From NCBI GenBank assembly GCA_016715285.1, contig JADKAO010000003.1, positions 342,035-406,034 on the forward strand: a stretch of 64,000 bases of DNA, written 5' to 3'. Below the pieces are notes generated by a model, which saw only the letters and a program-made list of their open reading frames with translations, was not told the DNA's origin and did not search any database. A program made the position numbers and the translations under genes. How positions within the stretch are numbered: position 1 is the first letter of the stretch; each line of letters opens with the position of its first letter. Shown piece after piece: positions 8,863-18,695 of the stretch. This DNA comes from Actinomycetales bacterium (GTDB taxonomy: Bacteria > Actinomycetota > Actinomycetes > Actinomycetales > Dermatophilaceae).

Positions 8863-11800
8863 ATGGCATCCACCGAAGACCTGTTTTCTGCACCCGACGG
8901 CGCCGCCTCCGGTGCTGCTGAGACCCCAACCGGCGAGGGTATGCCGTTCGCCTCGACCGAGCCGCCCACGGTAGTGGCTGACTCGTCGCTTGAGCCCACC
9001 GCCGCGGGTGAGCCGATGGCGGCTGCGGGGCCAGCTGCCGCGCCATTGCGTCAGCGCCGACCCCGCAAGAAAGCGGCCGCTCCAGTCCTGGCGGCCGAAC
9101 CGGCCGTGAGCCCCGACCACGCTGCGATGGAGCCGCACGCCGCCGACGTGCCGGCAGCGGCTGAACCGCAGGAGGCTGCGTCGGCATCCGTCGCTGCCGA
9201 ATCCACAGCTCCAGCCAAGACGCCACGCAAGCGCACCAGTCGCAAGAAAGCTGCCGTCCCGCCCGCTGAGCCGGCAATGGTCGTCGAAGAGATTGTTCCG
9301 GCCGACGACTCGGCTGCTGATGGACCCACGCGCGCTGATGAGAGTGCGGCAGATCTCAGCAACGCTGTTGACGCAGAGGCCACCGATCTCGAGGTCCCCG
9401 ATGTCAGCGACGAGGCCGTCGACGCGACGGTCGAGAGCAGCGGCGCGGACACGGCATACCCGCCGGTTGTTGTGCCGAGCTTTGGCCTGCTGTTCCAGGC
9501 TCCTACGCCGCCACCCGCTCCTGCCCGTCGCGCTTCGCGCCGCGCGAGTTCGCCGGTCGCGACCGTTTTCGAACCGCCCGTGATCGAGCCCAGTGACCCC
9601 ACGGCCGCGGACCCTGAGGGCGTGGACGACGAGCTCACCGACGAGCTCGACCCAGGCCACCTGCCCGACCCCGCTGCAGCTGAGGATGGGGACGAGGTCG
9701 GCCCGGCCGGCCGTCGCCGTCGCCGTCGCGGCGGCAAGGGGCGCCGCCCCCGCACGACTGATGACGCGGGCGAGGGATCCGAGGACTCGACCGCGATGCC
9801 TGATGGCGATGCGGTCAGCAGCGAGTCCGAGGGCGACAATGAGTCCGAGAGCGACACTGACGCTGGCGATGGTGTCGACGAGGCTACCGGCGCAGGCGCC
9901 ACTCGGCGGCGCACCCGTCGCCGCCGCCGGACGGGCACGGGGACGACCACCGATGCGGACGATGCCCCAGGGGTTGTCACGCGGGTGCGTGCGCCGCGCC
10001 CGGAGCGCGACGAGGTCACCGGCGTCCGCGGCTCGACCCGCCTTGAAGCCAAGCGCCAGCGCCGCCGCGAAGGCCGCGAAGCTGGCCGCCGCCGCACGAT
10101 CATCACCGAGGCCGAGTTCCTCGCGCGTCGGGAGAGCGTCGAGCGCGTCATGGTCGTGCGGGCGATCGAGGGTCGGACCCAGATTGGCGTGCTCGAGGAC
10201 AATGTCCTGGTCGAGCACTATGTGTCCCGCGAGACGACGACCACCATGGCCGGCAATATCTACCTCGGCCGGGTCCAAAACGTCCTGCCTTCCATGGAGG
10301 CCGCCTTCGTCGACATCGGTCGCGGGCGCAATGCCGTCTTGTATGCCGGTGAAGTCAACTGGGACGCGGCGGGCTTGGAGTCCGGCAATTCCAAGCGGAT
10401 CGAGAATGCTCTTGAGTCTGGTCAGTCTGTCCTCGTGCAGGTCACGAAGGACCCGATCGGTCACAAGGGTGCGCGGCTGACCTCGCAGATCTCACTGCCC
10501 GGTCGTTACCTCGTCTATGTTCCCGACTCGTCGATGACGGGGATTTCGCGCAAGCTGCCCGACACTGAGCGAGCGCGGCTGAAGCGAATCCTGCGCGATG
10601 TTGTGCCCGAGTCCGCTGGAGTGATCGTGCGCACGGCCGCCGAGGGTGCCTCGGAGGAGGAGCTGCGTGCTGACGTCGAGCGCTTGACGGCGATTTGGGA
10701 GCGCATCAAGGCCAAGGCCGAGGCGGCGACGACAGGCCGCAGGGGCAAGAGCAGCGGCAACGCACCGACGCTCTTGCACGGCGAGCCCGACATGACCGTC
10801 CGGGTGATCCGCGATGTCTTTAACGAGGACTTCACCCAACTGGTCGTTTCTGGTGATCGGGCCTGGTCCGAGGTCAGTGACTATGTCGCGTCTGTCGCTC
10901 CGGATCTCGCGCCGCGGTTGGTGAAGTGGACGGGCGAGACCGACATCTTTACCCACTACCGAATCCACGAGCAGATCGCCAAGGCGATGGACCGCAAGGT
11001 GTGGCTCCCGTCGGGTGGCTCGCTCGTCATTGACCGCACCGAGGCCATGACGGTCGTCGACGTCAACACCGGCAAGTTCGTGGGTTCAGGCGGCAACCTC
11101 GAAGAGACCGTCACCCGCAACAACATCGAGGCCGCCGAAGAAATCGTCCGTCAGCTGCGGCTGCGCGATATCGGCGGGATCATCGTCATCGACTTCATCG
11201 ACATGGTCCTCGAATCCAACCGAGACCTCGTCGTCCGGCGCCTGCTCGAATGCCTCGGCCGCGACCGGACCAAGCATCAGGTCGCCGAGGTGACGTCGCT
11301 CGGGCTCGTGCAAATGACCCGCAAGCGGGTTGGCTCGGGTCTCATCGAGGTCTTCTCCGACAGCTGCGATCACTGCAATGGGCGTGGCTACGTCATCCAC
11401 ACGGAGCCGATCGAGCGCCCCGGAGGAGCTCCCGCGGACCCCGACACGGCTCCGTCCAGCGGCGCGACCAATGCGTCGGGCAGCGGAAGCGCGCCGCAAC
11501 GGTCGCGCACTCGTCGTGGACGCTCCGGTATGCCGTCCGACCAGCTCCCAGCGAAGCTCCCGGTGCCTCCGCCTGGCGGCCCGACGCCCGCGCAGATTGC
11601 GGCCGCTGCTCACGCTGCTGCTGTGAAAAGCAATGAGGCGCAGGCGCCCGTCGAGCAGGCTGCTGATCTAGCTGAGATTGACGTGCCCAAGGCTGATCTC
11701 GTTGAGGTGGACGTGCCCCAGGATGAGTCCACTGAGGTTGCGCTCGGGATTGATGTCGAGGTGGCTACCGCGGCCGTCGAGGCACCCACCGTGGAGACTG

Positions 11801-11931
11801 AAGCAGCTGCACCGGACGTCACCACTGCGCCTATGAGTGGTCGCGCTCGTCGACGCCGTGGGCGGGTGGTCGCACCTGCTGGTCCACCACGAGTGGGCGA
11901 CGGCTCGCCGACCTCCACGAGCGGCGAATAG
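8863..11931 (+). CDS. rne: Ribonuclease E/G family endoribonuclease
   Basis: Main mRNA and rRNA-processing endonuclease; 1022 residues from ATG 8863, chosen because GAGAGGA lies seven bases upstream. Residues 1-410 are a disordered Ala/Pro/Glu-rich arm with basic clusters (RRRRRRGGKGRR), typical of actinobacterial RNase E. The S1 domain is at about 455-560 (NIYLGRVQNVLPSMEAAFVD). The catalytic Asp residues lie in VVDVNTG (about 732) and IVIDFIDM (about 775), and the zinc link is CDHCNGRG (about 836). A second disordered acidic arm closes the protein. The opposite strand carries a 658-codon open frame that is only a shadow of the arm. Confidence 0.93.
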   Translation: MASTEDLFSAPDGAASGAAETPTGEGMPFASTEPPTVVADSSLEPTAAGEPMAAAGPAAAPLRQRRPRKKAAAPVLAAEPAVSPDHAAMEPHAADVPAAAEPQEAASASVAAESTAPAKTPRKRTSRKKAAVPPAEPAMVVEEIVPADDSAADGPTRADESAADLSNAVDAEATDLEVPDVSDEAVDATVESSGADTAYPPVVVPSFGLLFQAPTPPPAPARRASRRASSPVATVFEPPVIEPSDPTAADPEGVDDELTDELDPGHLPDPAAAEDGDEVGPAGRRRRRRGGKGRRPRTTDDAGEGSEDSTAMPDGDAVSSESEGDNESESDTDAGDGVDEATGAGATRRRTRRRRRTGTGTTTDADDAPGVVTRVRAPRPERDEVTGVRGSTRLEAKRQRRREGREAGRRRTIITEAEFLARRESVERVMVVRAIEGRTQIGVLEDNVLVEHYVSRETTTTMAGNIYLGRVQNVLPSMEAAFVDIGRGRNAVLYAGEVNWDAAGLESGNSKRIENALESGQSVLVQVTKDPIGHKGARLTSQISLPGRYLVYVPDSSMTGISRKLPDTERARLKRILRDVVPESAGVIVRTAAEGASEEELRADVERLTAIWERIKAKAEAATTGRRGKSSGNAPTLLHGEPDMTVRVIRDVFNEDFTQLVVSGDRAWSEVSDYVASVAPDLAPRLVKWTGETDIFTHYRIHEQIAKAMDRKVWLPSGGSLVIDRTEAMTVVDVNTGKFVGSGGNLEETVTRNNIEAAEEIVRQLRLRDIGGIIVIDFIDMVLESNRDLVVRRLLECLGRDRTKHQVAEVTSLGLVQMTRKRVGSGLIEVFSDSCDHCNGRGYVIHTEPIERPGGAPADPDTAPSSGATNASGSGSAPQRSRTRRGRSGMPSDQLPAKLPVPPPGGPTPAQIAAAAHAAAVKSNEAQAPVEQAADLAEIDVPKADLVEVDVPQDESTEVALGIDVEVATAAVEAPTVETEAAAPDVTTAPMSGRARRRRGRVVAPAGPPRVGDGSPTSTSGE

Positions 11932-12138
11932 ACCCTCGGCTATGCCAACCGTGCGTCAGGAATCCCGGCTGGCATAGCCGGACGCTTCACGGCATACCCG
12001 CGGTTTGGTTGCGGGTTCGCGCTGCGGCTAAGCTATCCCCTCGGTGCGCCCACCGATCTGTGCCCCTGCGTCCCCGCAGGCTGCTACGTGACGGTTCCCG
12101 AGAGCGCGCGCCCTTGTGAAATGGAAGAGAGTTACGAC

Positions 12139-12447
12139 GTGTACGCGATTGTTCGCGCTGGCGGTCGCCAGGAAAAGGTCGCCGTGGGCGATGTCTTGCT
12201 CATCGACAAGGTCGACACCGCCGTCGGCGAGAGCTTCTCGCTCCCGGCGCTGCTCCTCGTCGATGGTGACAAGGTCACCACGGATGCAGCAAAGCTGGCC
12301 AAGGTCTCCGTGACCGCCGAGGTCGTCAAGCCCGCCAAGGGCCCCAAGATCATCATCCACAAGCACAAGAACAAGACCGGCTACCACAAGCGTCAGGGCC
12401 ACCGTCAGCCGCTGACCCAGGTCAAGGTCACGGCCATCACGGCCTGA
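12139..12447 (+). CDS. rplU: 50S ribosomal protein L21
   Basis: 102 residues, the family's normal length, starting YAIVRAGGRQEKVAVGD and ending with the conserved GHRQPLTQVKVTAI region. It binds 23S rRNA beside L20. GTG 12139 is the start, with GGAAGAGAG eight bases upstream; an open frame from 12088 would add a non-homologous extension. The 207 bases between rne and this gene include TTGGTT (12005) and TAAGCT (12029) 18 bases apart, a possible promoter for rplU-rpmA. Confidence 0.95.
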   Translation: MYAIVRAGGRQEKVAVGDVLLIDKVDTAVGESFSLPALLLVDGDKVTTDAAKLAKVSVTAEVVKPAKGPKIIIHKHKNKTGYHKRQGHRQPLTQVKVTAITA

Positions 12448-12478
12448 CAGCCACCGAGACCAGAGAGAAGGCACTGAC

Positions 12479-12739
12479 ATGGCACACAAAAAGGGTGCGT
12501 CCTCGACCCGCAACGGTCGTGACTCAAACGCACAGCGCCTCGGCGTGAAGCGCTTCGGCGGTCAGCTCGTCAACGCGGGCGAGATCATCGTCCGCCAGCG
12601 TGGCACGCACTTCCACCCCGGTGATGGCGTGGGCCGCGGCAGCGACGACACGTTGTTCGCCCTCGTCGCCGGAGCGGTGAAGTTCGGCACCAAGCGCGGC
12701 CGCAAGACCGTCAACATCGAAACGGTGGACGCGCAGTAG
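12479..12739 (+). CDS. rpmA: 50S ribosomal protein L27
   Basis: 86 residues beginning MAHKKGASSTRNGRDSNAQRLG, the canonical L27 N-terminus that reaches into the peptidyl transferase centre. There is no N-terminal pre-extension of the Firmicutes type. Preceded by GAGAGAAGG; 31 bases after rplU and clearly co-transcribed. A strong terminator follows directly. Confidence 0.97.
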   Translation: MAHKKGASSTRNGRDSNAQRLGVKRFGGQLVNAGEIIVRQRGTHFHPGDGVGRGSDDTLFALVAGAVKFGTKRGRKTVNIETVDAQ

Positions 12740-12750
12740 TTTCATTCTCG

Positions 12751-12783
12751 CGAAGGGGCGGACCGGTTCGGTCCGCCCCTTCG
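12751..12783 (+). terminator. Intrinsic-type terminator after rpmA
   Basis: A perfect 15-bp inverted repeat (12751-12765 with 12769-12783) and a three-base GTT loop, 11 bases past the rpmA stop. Only a weak GTTT follows, as usual for high-GC actinobacterial terminators. Confidence 0.85.
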
Positions 12784-12850
12784 GTTTGCCGCGGCATACC
12801 ATCGGCTGGAGATCCCACGCCGGGACGCAACGAAAGCAGGAGCACACCCC

Positions 12851-14371
12851 ATGGCCTCGAACTTTGTCGATCGGGTGGTCCTGCACGTCTCCGCGGGCGA
12901 CGGCGGGCATGGCGTCGCGTCCGTGAAGCGGGAGAAGTTCAAGCCGCTCGGGGGCCCTGACGGCGGCAACGGCGGGCGTGGTGGCTCGGTTGTGCTGCGG
13001 GTCGATGCTTCCGCGACCACCCTCTTGGACTTCCACCACCACCCGCACCAGAAGGCCCCCAATGGCAAGCCAGGTGCGGGGGATGAGCGCAGCGGGGCGG
13101 ACGGCGCCGACCTCGTGTTGCGGGTTCCCGAGGGCACGGTGGTCAAGGACACCGCCGGCGAGGTCCTCGCTGATCTCGTGGGCGCCGGCACCGAGCATGT
13201 CATCGCGCGTGGTGGCCGCGGTGGTCTCGGCAACAAGGCGCTCGCGTCACCGAAGCGCAAGGCGCCTGGGTTCGCCCTCCTTGGCGAGCCCGGCGAGTCG
13301 CTCGACATCGTCCTGGAGCTCAAGACCCTCGCCGATGTCGGCCTCATCGGCTTCCCCTCGGCGGGCAAGTCGTCGCTCGTCTCGGTTATGTCGGCCGCAC
13401 GGCCCAAGATCGCTGACTACCCCTTCACGACTCTCGTGCCCAACCTTGGCGTCGTCACCGCAGGTGACGAGCGCTACACCGTCGCGGATGTGCCTGGCCT
13501 CATCCCCGGGGCGCATGAGGGCAAGGGGCTGGGCCTGGAGTTCCTGCGGCACATCGAACGCTGCTCGGTGCTCGTCCACGTGATCGACTGCGCCACGCTT
13601 GAGGCCGACCGCGACCCGATGTCCGACCTCGACGCGATCGAACGTGAGCTGTCGCTCTATGTCTCCGACGACGACCTCGGGGGCCGGCCGCTCGCCGAGC
13701 GCACCCGCATCGTCGTGCTCAACAAGGCCGACGTCCCCGAGGCGCGGGAGTTGGCCGAGTTCGTCAAGCCGGATCTCGAGGCCCGTGGGCTTGAGGTCTA
13801 CATCGTCTCGGCGGTCGCTCGCACGGGCTTGCGTGAGCTTACCTTCGCGTTGGCGCGTCACGTCGCAGCTGCCCGTGCGGCTCTTCCCGAGATCGTTCGG
13901 ACTCGAGTTGTCTTGCGGCCCAAGGGGATTGACAACAGCACCTTCGAGGTGCGCCGCGAGGAGACACCGGACGGACCGGCATACCGGGTTGTGGGAGAGA
14001 AGCCCACGCGCTGGGTGCGGCAGACCGACTTCTCCAACGACGAAGCCGTGGGTTACCTCGCTGACCGCCTCACCAAGCTGGGGGTCGAGGAGGCCCTCTT
14101 CAAGGCGGGCGCGGTCTCGGGTGACACGGTCCTCATCGGCCCGGACGAGGACGCGGTTGTCTTCGACTGGGAGCCGACGATGAGTCCCGGGGCTGAGTTG
14201 CTCGCGGGACCACGCGGCACCGACCTGCGCCTCGAGCAGTCCTCGCGGCCCACGCGCGACGAAAAGCGAGAACGGCAAAAGGAGAGGTATGCCGCCCGCG
14301 CGGCCACCCAGGCCGAACTCGACGCCGAGCGTCGGGCTGGTCACTGGGCGACTGCTCGCGACGAGGACTAG
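12851..14371 (+). CDS. obg: GTPase Obg (CgtA)
   Basis: Ribosome-associated GTPase in 50S maturation and stress signalling. 506 residues in three parts: the glycine-rich Obg fold (about 1-160, e.g. GGPDGGNGGRGGSV), the G domain with G1 GFPSAGKSS (about 168-176), G3 ADVPG (about 212) and G4 NKAD (about 291), then a C-terminal OCT domain (about 345-430) and a charged tail. Gene order rplU-rpmA-obg-proB-proA is the standard actinobacterial one. Its own start is 112 bases after rpmA, behind the terminator. Confidence 0.96.
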   Translation: MASNFVDRVVLHVSAGDGGHGVASVKREKFKPLGGPDGGNGGRGGSVVLRVDASATTLLDFHHHPHQKAPNGKPGAGDERSGADGADLVLRVPEGTVVKDTAGEVLADLVGAGTEHVIARGGRGGLGNKALASPKRKAPGFALLGEPGESLDIVLELKTLADVGLIGFPSAGKSSLVSVMSAARPKIADYPFTTLVPNLGVVTAGDERYTVADVPGLIPGAHEGKGLGLEFLRHIERCSVLVHVIDCATLEADRDPMSDLDAIERELSLYVSDDDLGGRPLAERTRIVVLNKADVPEARELAEFVKPDLEARGLEVYIVSAVARTGLRELTFALARHVAAARAALPEIVRTRVVLRPKGIDNSTFEVRREETPDGPAYRVVGEKPTRWVRQTDFSNDEAVGYLADRLTKLGVEEALFKAGAVSGDTVLIGPDEDAVVFDWEPTMSPGAELLAGPRGTDLRLEQSSRPTRDEKRERQKERYAARAATQAELDAERRAGHWATARDED

Positions 14372-14396
14372 CTCGGTCGCTCTAGACTGACTCACC

Positions 14397-15509
14397 GTGC
14401 CCAGATCCGCCGTAGCCCGTGCTCGCAGGCTGGTCGTCAAGGTCGGATCGAGTTCACTGACCAGCCCTGATGGTCGACTCGACGTCGGTCGGCTCGTCGC
14501 GCTGAGCAACGCGATCTCGGCCAAGCACAACACGGGCGCATCGGTTGTGCTGGTGTCTTCGGGTGCGATCGCCGCCGGGATGGGGCCGCTCGGGTTGGCC
14601 AAACGACCCAAGGACCTCGCGACCCAGCAGGCAGCGGCGAGCGTGGGGCAGGGAGCCCTGATCGCGGCATACCAACATGCCTTTGGTGCCCACGGCGTGA
14701 CCGTCGGGCAGGTTCTCCTCACCATCGACGATGTCACCCGCCGCACGCACTATCTCAATGCGCGCCGCACCGTCGAGCGCCTCCTGGACCTGCGAGTCCT
14801 GCCGGTCATCAACGAAAACGACACGGTCGCAACGCATGAGATCCGCTTTGGCGACAACGACCGGCTCGCCGCCCTCGTCGCGCACCTCATCCACGCTGAC
14901 GCCCTCGTGCTGCTATCAGACGTCGACGCGCTCTATGACGGGCCACCGTCGCGCGCAGGGACCAAGCGGATTCCGCTTGTGGGGGCCATTCGCGAGATCG
15001 CCGACGTCGATATCGCCGGAGCTGGCACTCAGGTCGGCACTGGCGGAATGAAGACCAAGGTCGAGGCTGCCGCGATCGCCACTTCGGCGGGGATCCCGAC
15101 CCTGTTGACCGCGACCGATCTCGTCGGCGCTGCGCTGCATGGCGAGGACGTCGGCACCGTCTTCACCCCGGGCCTGCGGCGCCCGCCGTCGCGTCTGCTG
15201 TGGCTGGCGCACGCGACCGACCCCCAGGGGCGGCTCATCCTCGACGAAGGGGCCGTCGCCGCCGTCGTCGGCCGCCGGAAGTCGTTGCTGCCCGCCGGAA
15301 TTGTCAGCGTCGAGGGAAGCTTCAGCGGGGGAGACCCGGTCGATATCTGCGACCCGTCTGGGCGCACCGTCGCGAGGGGCCTCGTGAACTACGGGTCCGA
15401 CGAGTTGCCTGGACTCCTCGGCCGGTCGACCCGCGACTTGGCCCGCGAGCTCGGTCCCGAGTACCAACGCGAAGTCATCCACCGAGACGCGCTGGTGGTC
15501 TTGCCCTAG
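14397..15509 (+). CDS. proB: Glutamate 5-kinase
   Basis: First step of proline synthesis: glutamate plus ATP to glutamyl 5-phosphate. 370 residues, with the amino-acid kinase domain at about 1-260 (VVKVGSSSLT, VINENDTVAT, GTGGMKTKVEAA) and a C-terminal PUA domain (about 285-365). Start GTG 14397 lies nine bases after a TAGACT box (14382-14387), suggesting a leaderless or near-leaderless message. Proline feedback acts on the kinase domain in this family. Confidence 0.95.
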   Translation: MPRSAVARARRLVVKVGSSSLTSPDGRLDVGRLVALSNAISAKHNTGASVVLVSSGAIAAGMGPLGLAKRPKDLATQQAAASVGQGALIAAYQHAFGAHGVTVGQVLLTIDDVTRRTHYLNARRTVERLLDLRVLPVINENDTVATHEIRFGDNDRLAALVAHLIHADALVLLSDVDALYDGPPSRAGTKRIPLVGAIREIADVDIAGAGTQVGTGGMKTKVEAAAIATSAGIPTLLTATDLVGAALHGEDVGTVFTPGLRRPPSRLLWLAHATDPQGRLILDEGAVAAVVGRRKSLLPAGIVSVEGSFSGGDPVDICDPSGRTVARGLVNYGSDELPGLLGRSTRDLARELGPEYQREVIHRDALVVLP

Positions 15510-15574
15510 AGTGCCCACGTCCGCGACTCGGTATGCCGCCCGCGCGCCTGACCCGCTCGGCATACCCTTGGCGC

Positions 15575-16858
15575 ATGGCTGAGCTCGATCCCGCTGTTGT
15601 CGCCCACGTCGCGGACCTCGCTCGCGCCGCCAAAGGCGCCTCTCGTCGCCTGGCGCTCCTGACTCGCGCTGACAAAGACGCGGCCCTCCTCGCAATCGCG
15701 GACGCCCTCGACGGGGCTATCCCGGTTGTGGTGGCCGCCAACGCGGAGGACCTTGACCGCGGGCGTGAGCGCGGGATGGCCGCCGGCCTGCTCGACCGCC
15801 TCATGCTCGACGAAGCCCGCATCCGAGCCATCGCGGCAGCGGTGCGCGAGGTGGCGGCGCTGCCGGACCCGGTCGGCGAAGTTGTCCGTGGCTCGACGCT
15901 CGCCAATGGGCTCCAGGTGCGACAGGTCCGGGTGCCTATGGGCGTGGTCGGGATGATCTATGAGGCTCGCCCCAATGTCACCGTTGACGCCGCCACGCTC
16001 GGGATCAAGAGCGGCAACGCGGTCATCCTGCGAGGAGGGTCTGCTGCCGAGTCGAGCAACCGGGCGCTCGTTGGAGTGATCCGCGAGGCGCTTGCCGCTC
16101 GCGGGCTCCCGGCCGAGGCGGTGACCCTGCTCGACGGCGACGGCCATGATGCGGCGCGCGCCCTCATGACCGCCCGCGGCCTCGTCGATCTCGTCATCCC
16201 GCGCGGTGGCGCCGATCTCATCCGGACGGTCGTCATGGAGTCGACGGTCCCGGTCATCGAGACTGGCATCGGCATCAACCATGTCTACGTCGATGCCAGT
16301 GCCGACCTCGACAAGGCGCTCGCCATCGTCATGAACTCCAAGACCCACCGGCCGAGCGTCTGCAACGCCGCGGAGACGCTCCTCGTGCACGAGTCGGTCG
16401 CCGCCGACTTCCTCCCCAAGGCACTCGCCGGCTTGGGTGGCGCTGGGGTCCTCCTCCACGTGGGGCCGGGAGTCGAGGAGTATGCCGTGGCCGCGGGCGC
16501 GGCATACGAGCGCGCGTCTGAGACCGACTTCGACACCGAGTGGCACCGCCTGGAGATGAGCGTGCGTATCGTCCCGACCCTGGCCGAGGCGCTGGAGCAC
16601 ATCCATCAGCACGGGTCGATGCACACCGAAGTCATCGTGACCGAAAGCCGTTCGGCCGCAAGACGTTTTGTTGCCGAGGTCGATGCGGCCGCGGTGATGG
16701 TCAACGCGTCGAGTCGGTTTACCGATGGCGGTCAGTTTGGGATGGGCGCCGAGATCGGCATCTCAACCCAGAAGCTCCACGCCCGTGGCCCGATGGCGTT
16801 GCCCGAACTCACCACCACGAAGTGGGTCGTCGAAGGCGACGGTCACGTCAGGTCGTGA
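15575..16858 (+). CDS. proA: Gamma-glutamyl phosphate reductase
   Basis: Second step of proline synthesis, NADPH reduction of glutamyl 5-phosphate to the semialdehyde. 427 residues from ATG 15575; the frame is open further upstream but homology starts here (MAELDPAVVAHVADLA). The aldehyde-dehydrogenase fold shows the catalytic Cys in RPSVCNAAET (about 263). It lies 65 bases after proB, and its last 16 bases overlap the end of the convergent glycosyltransferase gene. Confidence 0.95.
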   Translation: MAELDPAVVAHVADLARAAKGASRRLALLTRADKDAALLAIADALDGAIPVVVAANAEDLDRGRERGMAAGLLDRLMLDEARIRAIAAAVREVAALPDPVGEVVRGSTLANGLQVRQVRVPMGVVGMIYEARPNVTVDAATLGIKSGNAVILRGGSAAESSNRALVGVIREALAARGLPAEAVTLLDGDGHDAARALMTARGLVDLVIPRGGADLIRTVVMESTVPVIETGIGINHVYVDASADLDKALAIVMNSKTHRPSVCNAAETLLVHESVAADFLPKALAGLGGAGVLLHVGPGVEEYAVAAGAAYERASETDFDTEWHRLEMSVRIVPTLAEALEHIHQHGSMHTEVIVTESRSAARRFVAEVDAAAVMVNASSRFTDGGQFGMGAEIGISTQKLHARGPMALPELTTTKWVVEGDGHVRS

Positions 16859-17837
16859 CTCGGTGTCGCCTGGGGCACTGATGGGGAGGCCGTCGGCGCC
16901 GGCAGGTTCAGGCTGTCATAGGCGATGAAGTAGCTCGGCCGCCCCTGCATCTGGGTGTACATCCGGCCGACATATTCACCGAGGAGCCCGAGGCAAAACA
17001 GCTGCACCGCACCGACTCCCGCAACGATCAACACCGTGGACGTCCACCCCGGGATGGTCGTGCCGACCCGTGAGGCGATGGCAAGGGCGAGCGCCGCGAA
17101 CGCGATGAGGATCGCCCCGCCGATGCCGAGGTAGGTCGCCAGCCGCAGCGGGAACAGCGAGAAGCCGGTGACCGAGTCGAGCGAGAGTTTGATCATCTTG
17201 AGCAGGGGGTATTTGGAGGTCCCGGCCGCGCGCTCGTCCCTGCGATAGCCAATCGAGGCCGACGGGAACCCCAGCGCTGGCACGATGAACCGCAAGACCC
17301 GACCATGCTCGGGGAGGGCATTAATCGCGTCGACCGTGGCTCGCGACATGAGGCGGAAGTCGCCGGCGTCGGATTGGGCCTTGGTGCCCGAGATCTTGCG
17401 GATGAAGGCGTAGAAGCCCGCGCACTCGTGCGTTTAAACGCCGAATCGGTGGTGCGGTCGTTGCGGACGCCATAGACGACGTCCACATCCTCACGGAGGG
17501 CGGTGGCGAGCATGTCGGCGATGACCTCGGGTGGGTCTTGCAGGTCCGCGTCAATCGTGACGACGTAGGCCCCGCGCGCGTGTGCGAGTCCAGCTGAGAT
17601 CGCCGCCTGGTGCCCGGAGTTGGCTCGCAGCCGCAGCACCCGCACCTGGGCCCAATCACGCCGGAGCTTCTGCAGGAGGGCGGGGGTGAGGTCGCTGCTC
17701 CCGTCGTCGACACAGACGACTTCGTATGCCGTGTCGAGCCCGTCGAGCACCGGACGCAGGCGCCCGGCGAGCAACGGCAGGACGTCCTGCTCGTTGTACA
17801 TCGGGATCACGACCGACAACTCGGGGTTCATAGGCAT
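16843..17837 (-). pseudogene. GT2 polyprenol-phosphate glycosyltransferase, frameshifted
   Basis: Two adjacent frames make one DPM1/GtrB-type glycosyltransferase. The first part (from 17837) holds SVVIPMYNE, VDDGSSD and TIDADLQDPP, the nucleotide-sugar and metal-binding motifs; the second (to 16843) holds DAGDFRLMSR, the RDERAAGTSKYPL segment and two C-terminal membrane helices. The switch is near 17420: restoring one base would turn SARASTP into a normal GFYAFIRKISG continuation. About 330 residues when joined, the usual length. Such enzymes load sugars onto undecaprenyl phosphate for wall glycosylation. Either a true one-base loss or a sequence error. Confidence 0.8.
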
Positions 17838-17901
17838 CAGCGTAAAGCGCGCGCAGCCCCTCCCTGTCAGTCACCTTGTGACGGCCGCTAAGATGTGCCG
17901 C

Positions 17902-18096
17902 ATGTCCGCGAGCGTCCTGCCTGTCCTGATCAACGCCGAAGAGGCGACCCGTGAGCTTCCGATGAACGCCGTGATGTATGGCGTCATCGCCTTTGCTGTC
18001 CTCTTGCTCTTGCTCGCCTTCCTGTGGAGCTTCCGCGGCGCGGCATACAAGGTGCGCGACAAGCACGCGCGCCCGAGCGCCGGGGGCCACCACTGA
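17902..18096 (+). CDS. Small single-pass membrane protein upstream of nadD
   Basis: 64 residues: a short polar head (MSASVLPVLINAEEATRELP), one membrane helix (about 24-42) and a basic tail. Small proteins of this shape commonly precede nadD in related actinobacteria; function unknown. ATG 17902 lies seven bases after a TAAGAT box (17889-17894), supporting a leaderless start. The stop overlaps the proposed start of nadD. Confidence 0.65.
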   Translation: MSASVLPVLINAEEATRELPMNAVMYGVIAFAVLLLLLAFLWSFRGAAYKVRDKHARPSAGGHH

Positions 18097-18695
18097 GTCG
18101 ACGCATCGGCGTCATGGGTGGGACGTTTGATCCCATCCACCACGGGCACCTGGTCGCTGCCAGCGAGGTGCAAGCCCTGCTCGATCTGGATGAAGTGATC
18201 TTCGTCCCCACCGGGCAGCCATGGCAGAAGACCGGCCGGGACGTCGCTCCGGCCGAGCACCGCTATCTCATGACGGTCGTCGCGACCGCGTCAAACCCTC
18301 GTTTCACCGTGTCTCGCGTGGACATCGACCGCGGTGGACCGACCTACACCATCGACACGCTGCGCGATCTCTCCCGCGAGCGTGCGGGCGATGAGTTGTT
18401 CTTCATCACCGGCGCCGACGCGCTCGCCCAGATCTTCACGTGGAAAGACGTCGACGAACTCTGGCAACTCGCACACTTCGTCGGCGTGACGAGGCCCGGC
18501 CACGAGCTCTCAGATCGTGGCTTACCCGAAGATCGGGTTACCCTGCAGGAGGTGCCGGCGATGGCGATCTCCTCAACGGACTGCCGGGATCGGGTGCGCC
18601 GCGGGGAGCCGGTCTGGTATCTCGTGCCGGACGGCGTTGTCCAATACATCACCAAGCACCATCTCTATGCCCAAAAACAACCGTTAAGGAACCGC
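18093..18695 (+). CDS. nadD: Nicotinate-nucleotide adenylyltransferase (reads into rsfS)
   Basis: Adenylates nicotinate mononucleotide in NAD synthesis. The text RRIGVMGGTFDPIHHGHLVAA carries the nucleotidyltransferase HxGH motif, and ISSTD occurs near residue 165. No ATG or GTG lies before RIGVMGG; a CTG at 18093 overlapping the preceding stop is the best start, otherwise ATG 18114, which cuts the first strand. There is no stop at the normal end: the frame continues through NRVSATERS into rsfS. A TAA is present one base out of frame at 18684, so one extra T in CCGTTAAGG would explain the loss of the stop. Confidence 0.85.

Noticed and set aside
8488..10464. 658-codon open frame opposite rne
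   Set aside because: Covers the low-complexity arm of RNase E and has no domain; codon bias alone explains the length.
13247..14746. 499-codon frame opposite obg and proB
   Set aside because: Spans two well-identified genes and carries no motif of its own.
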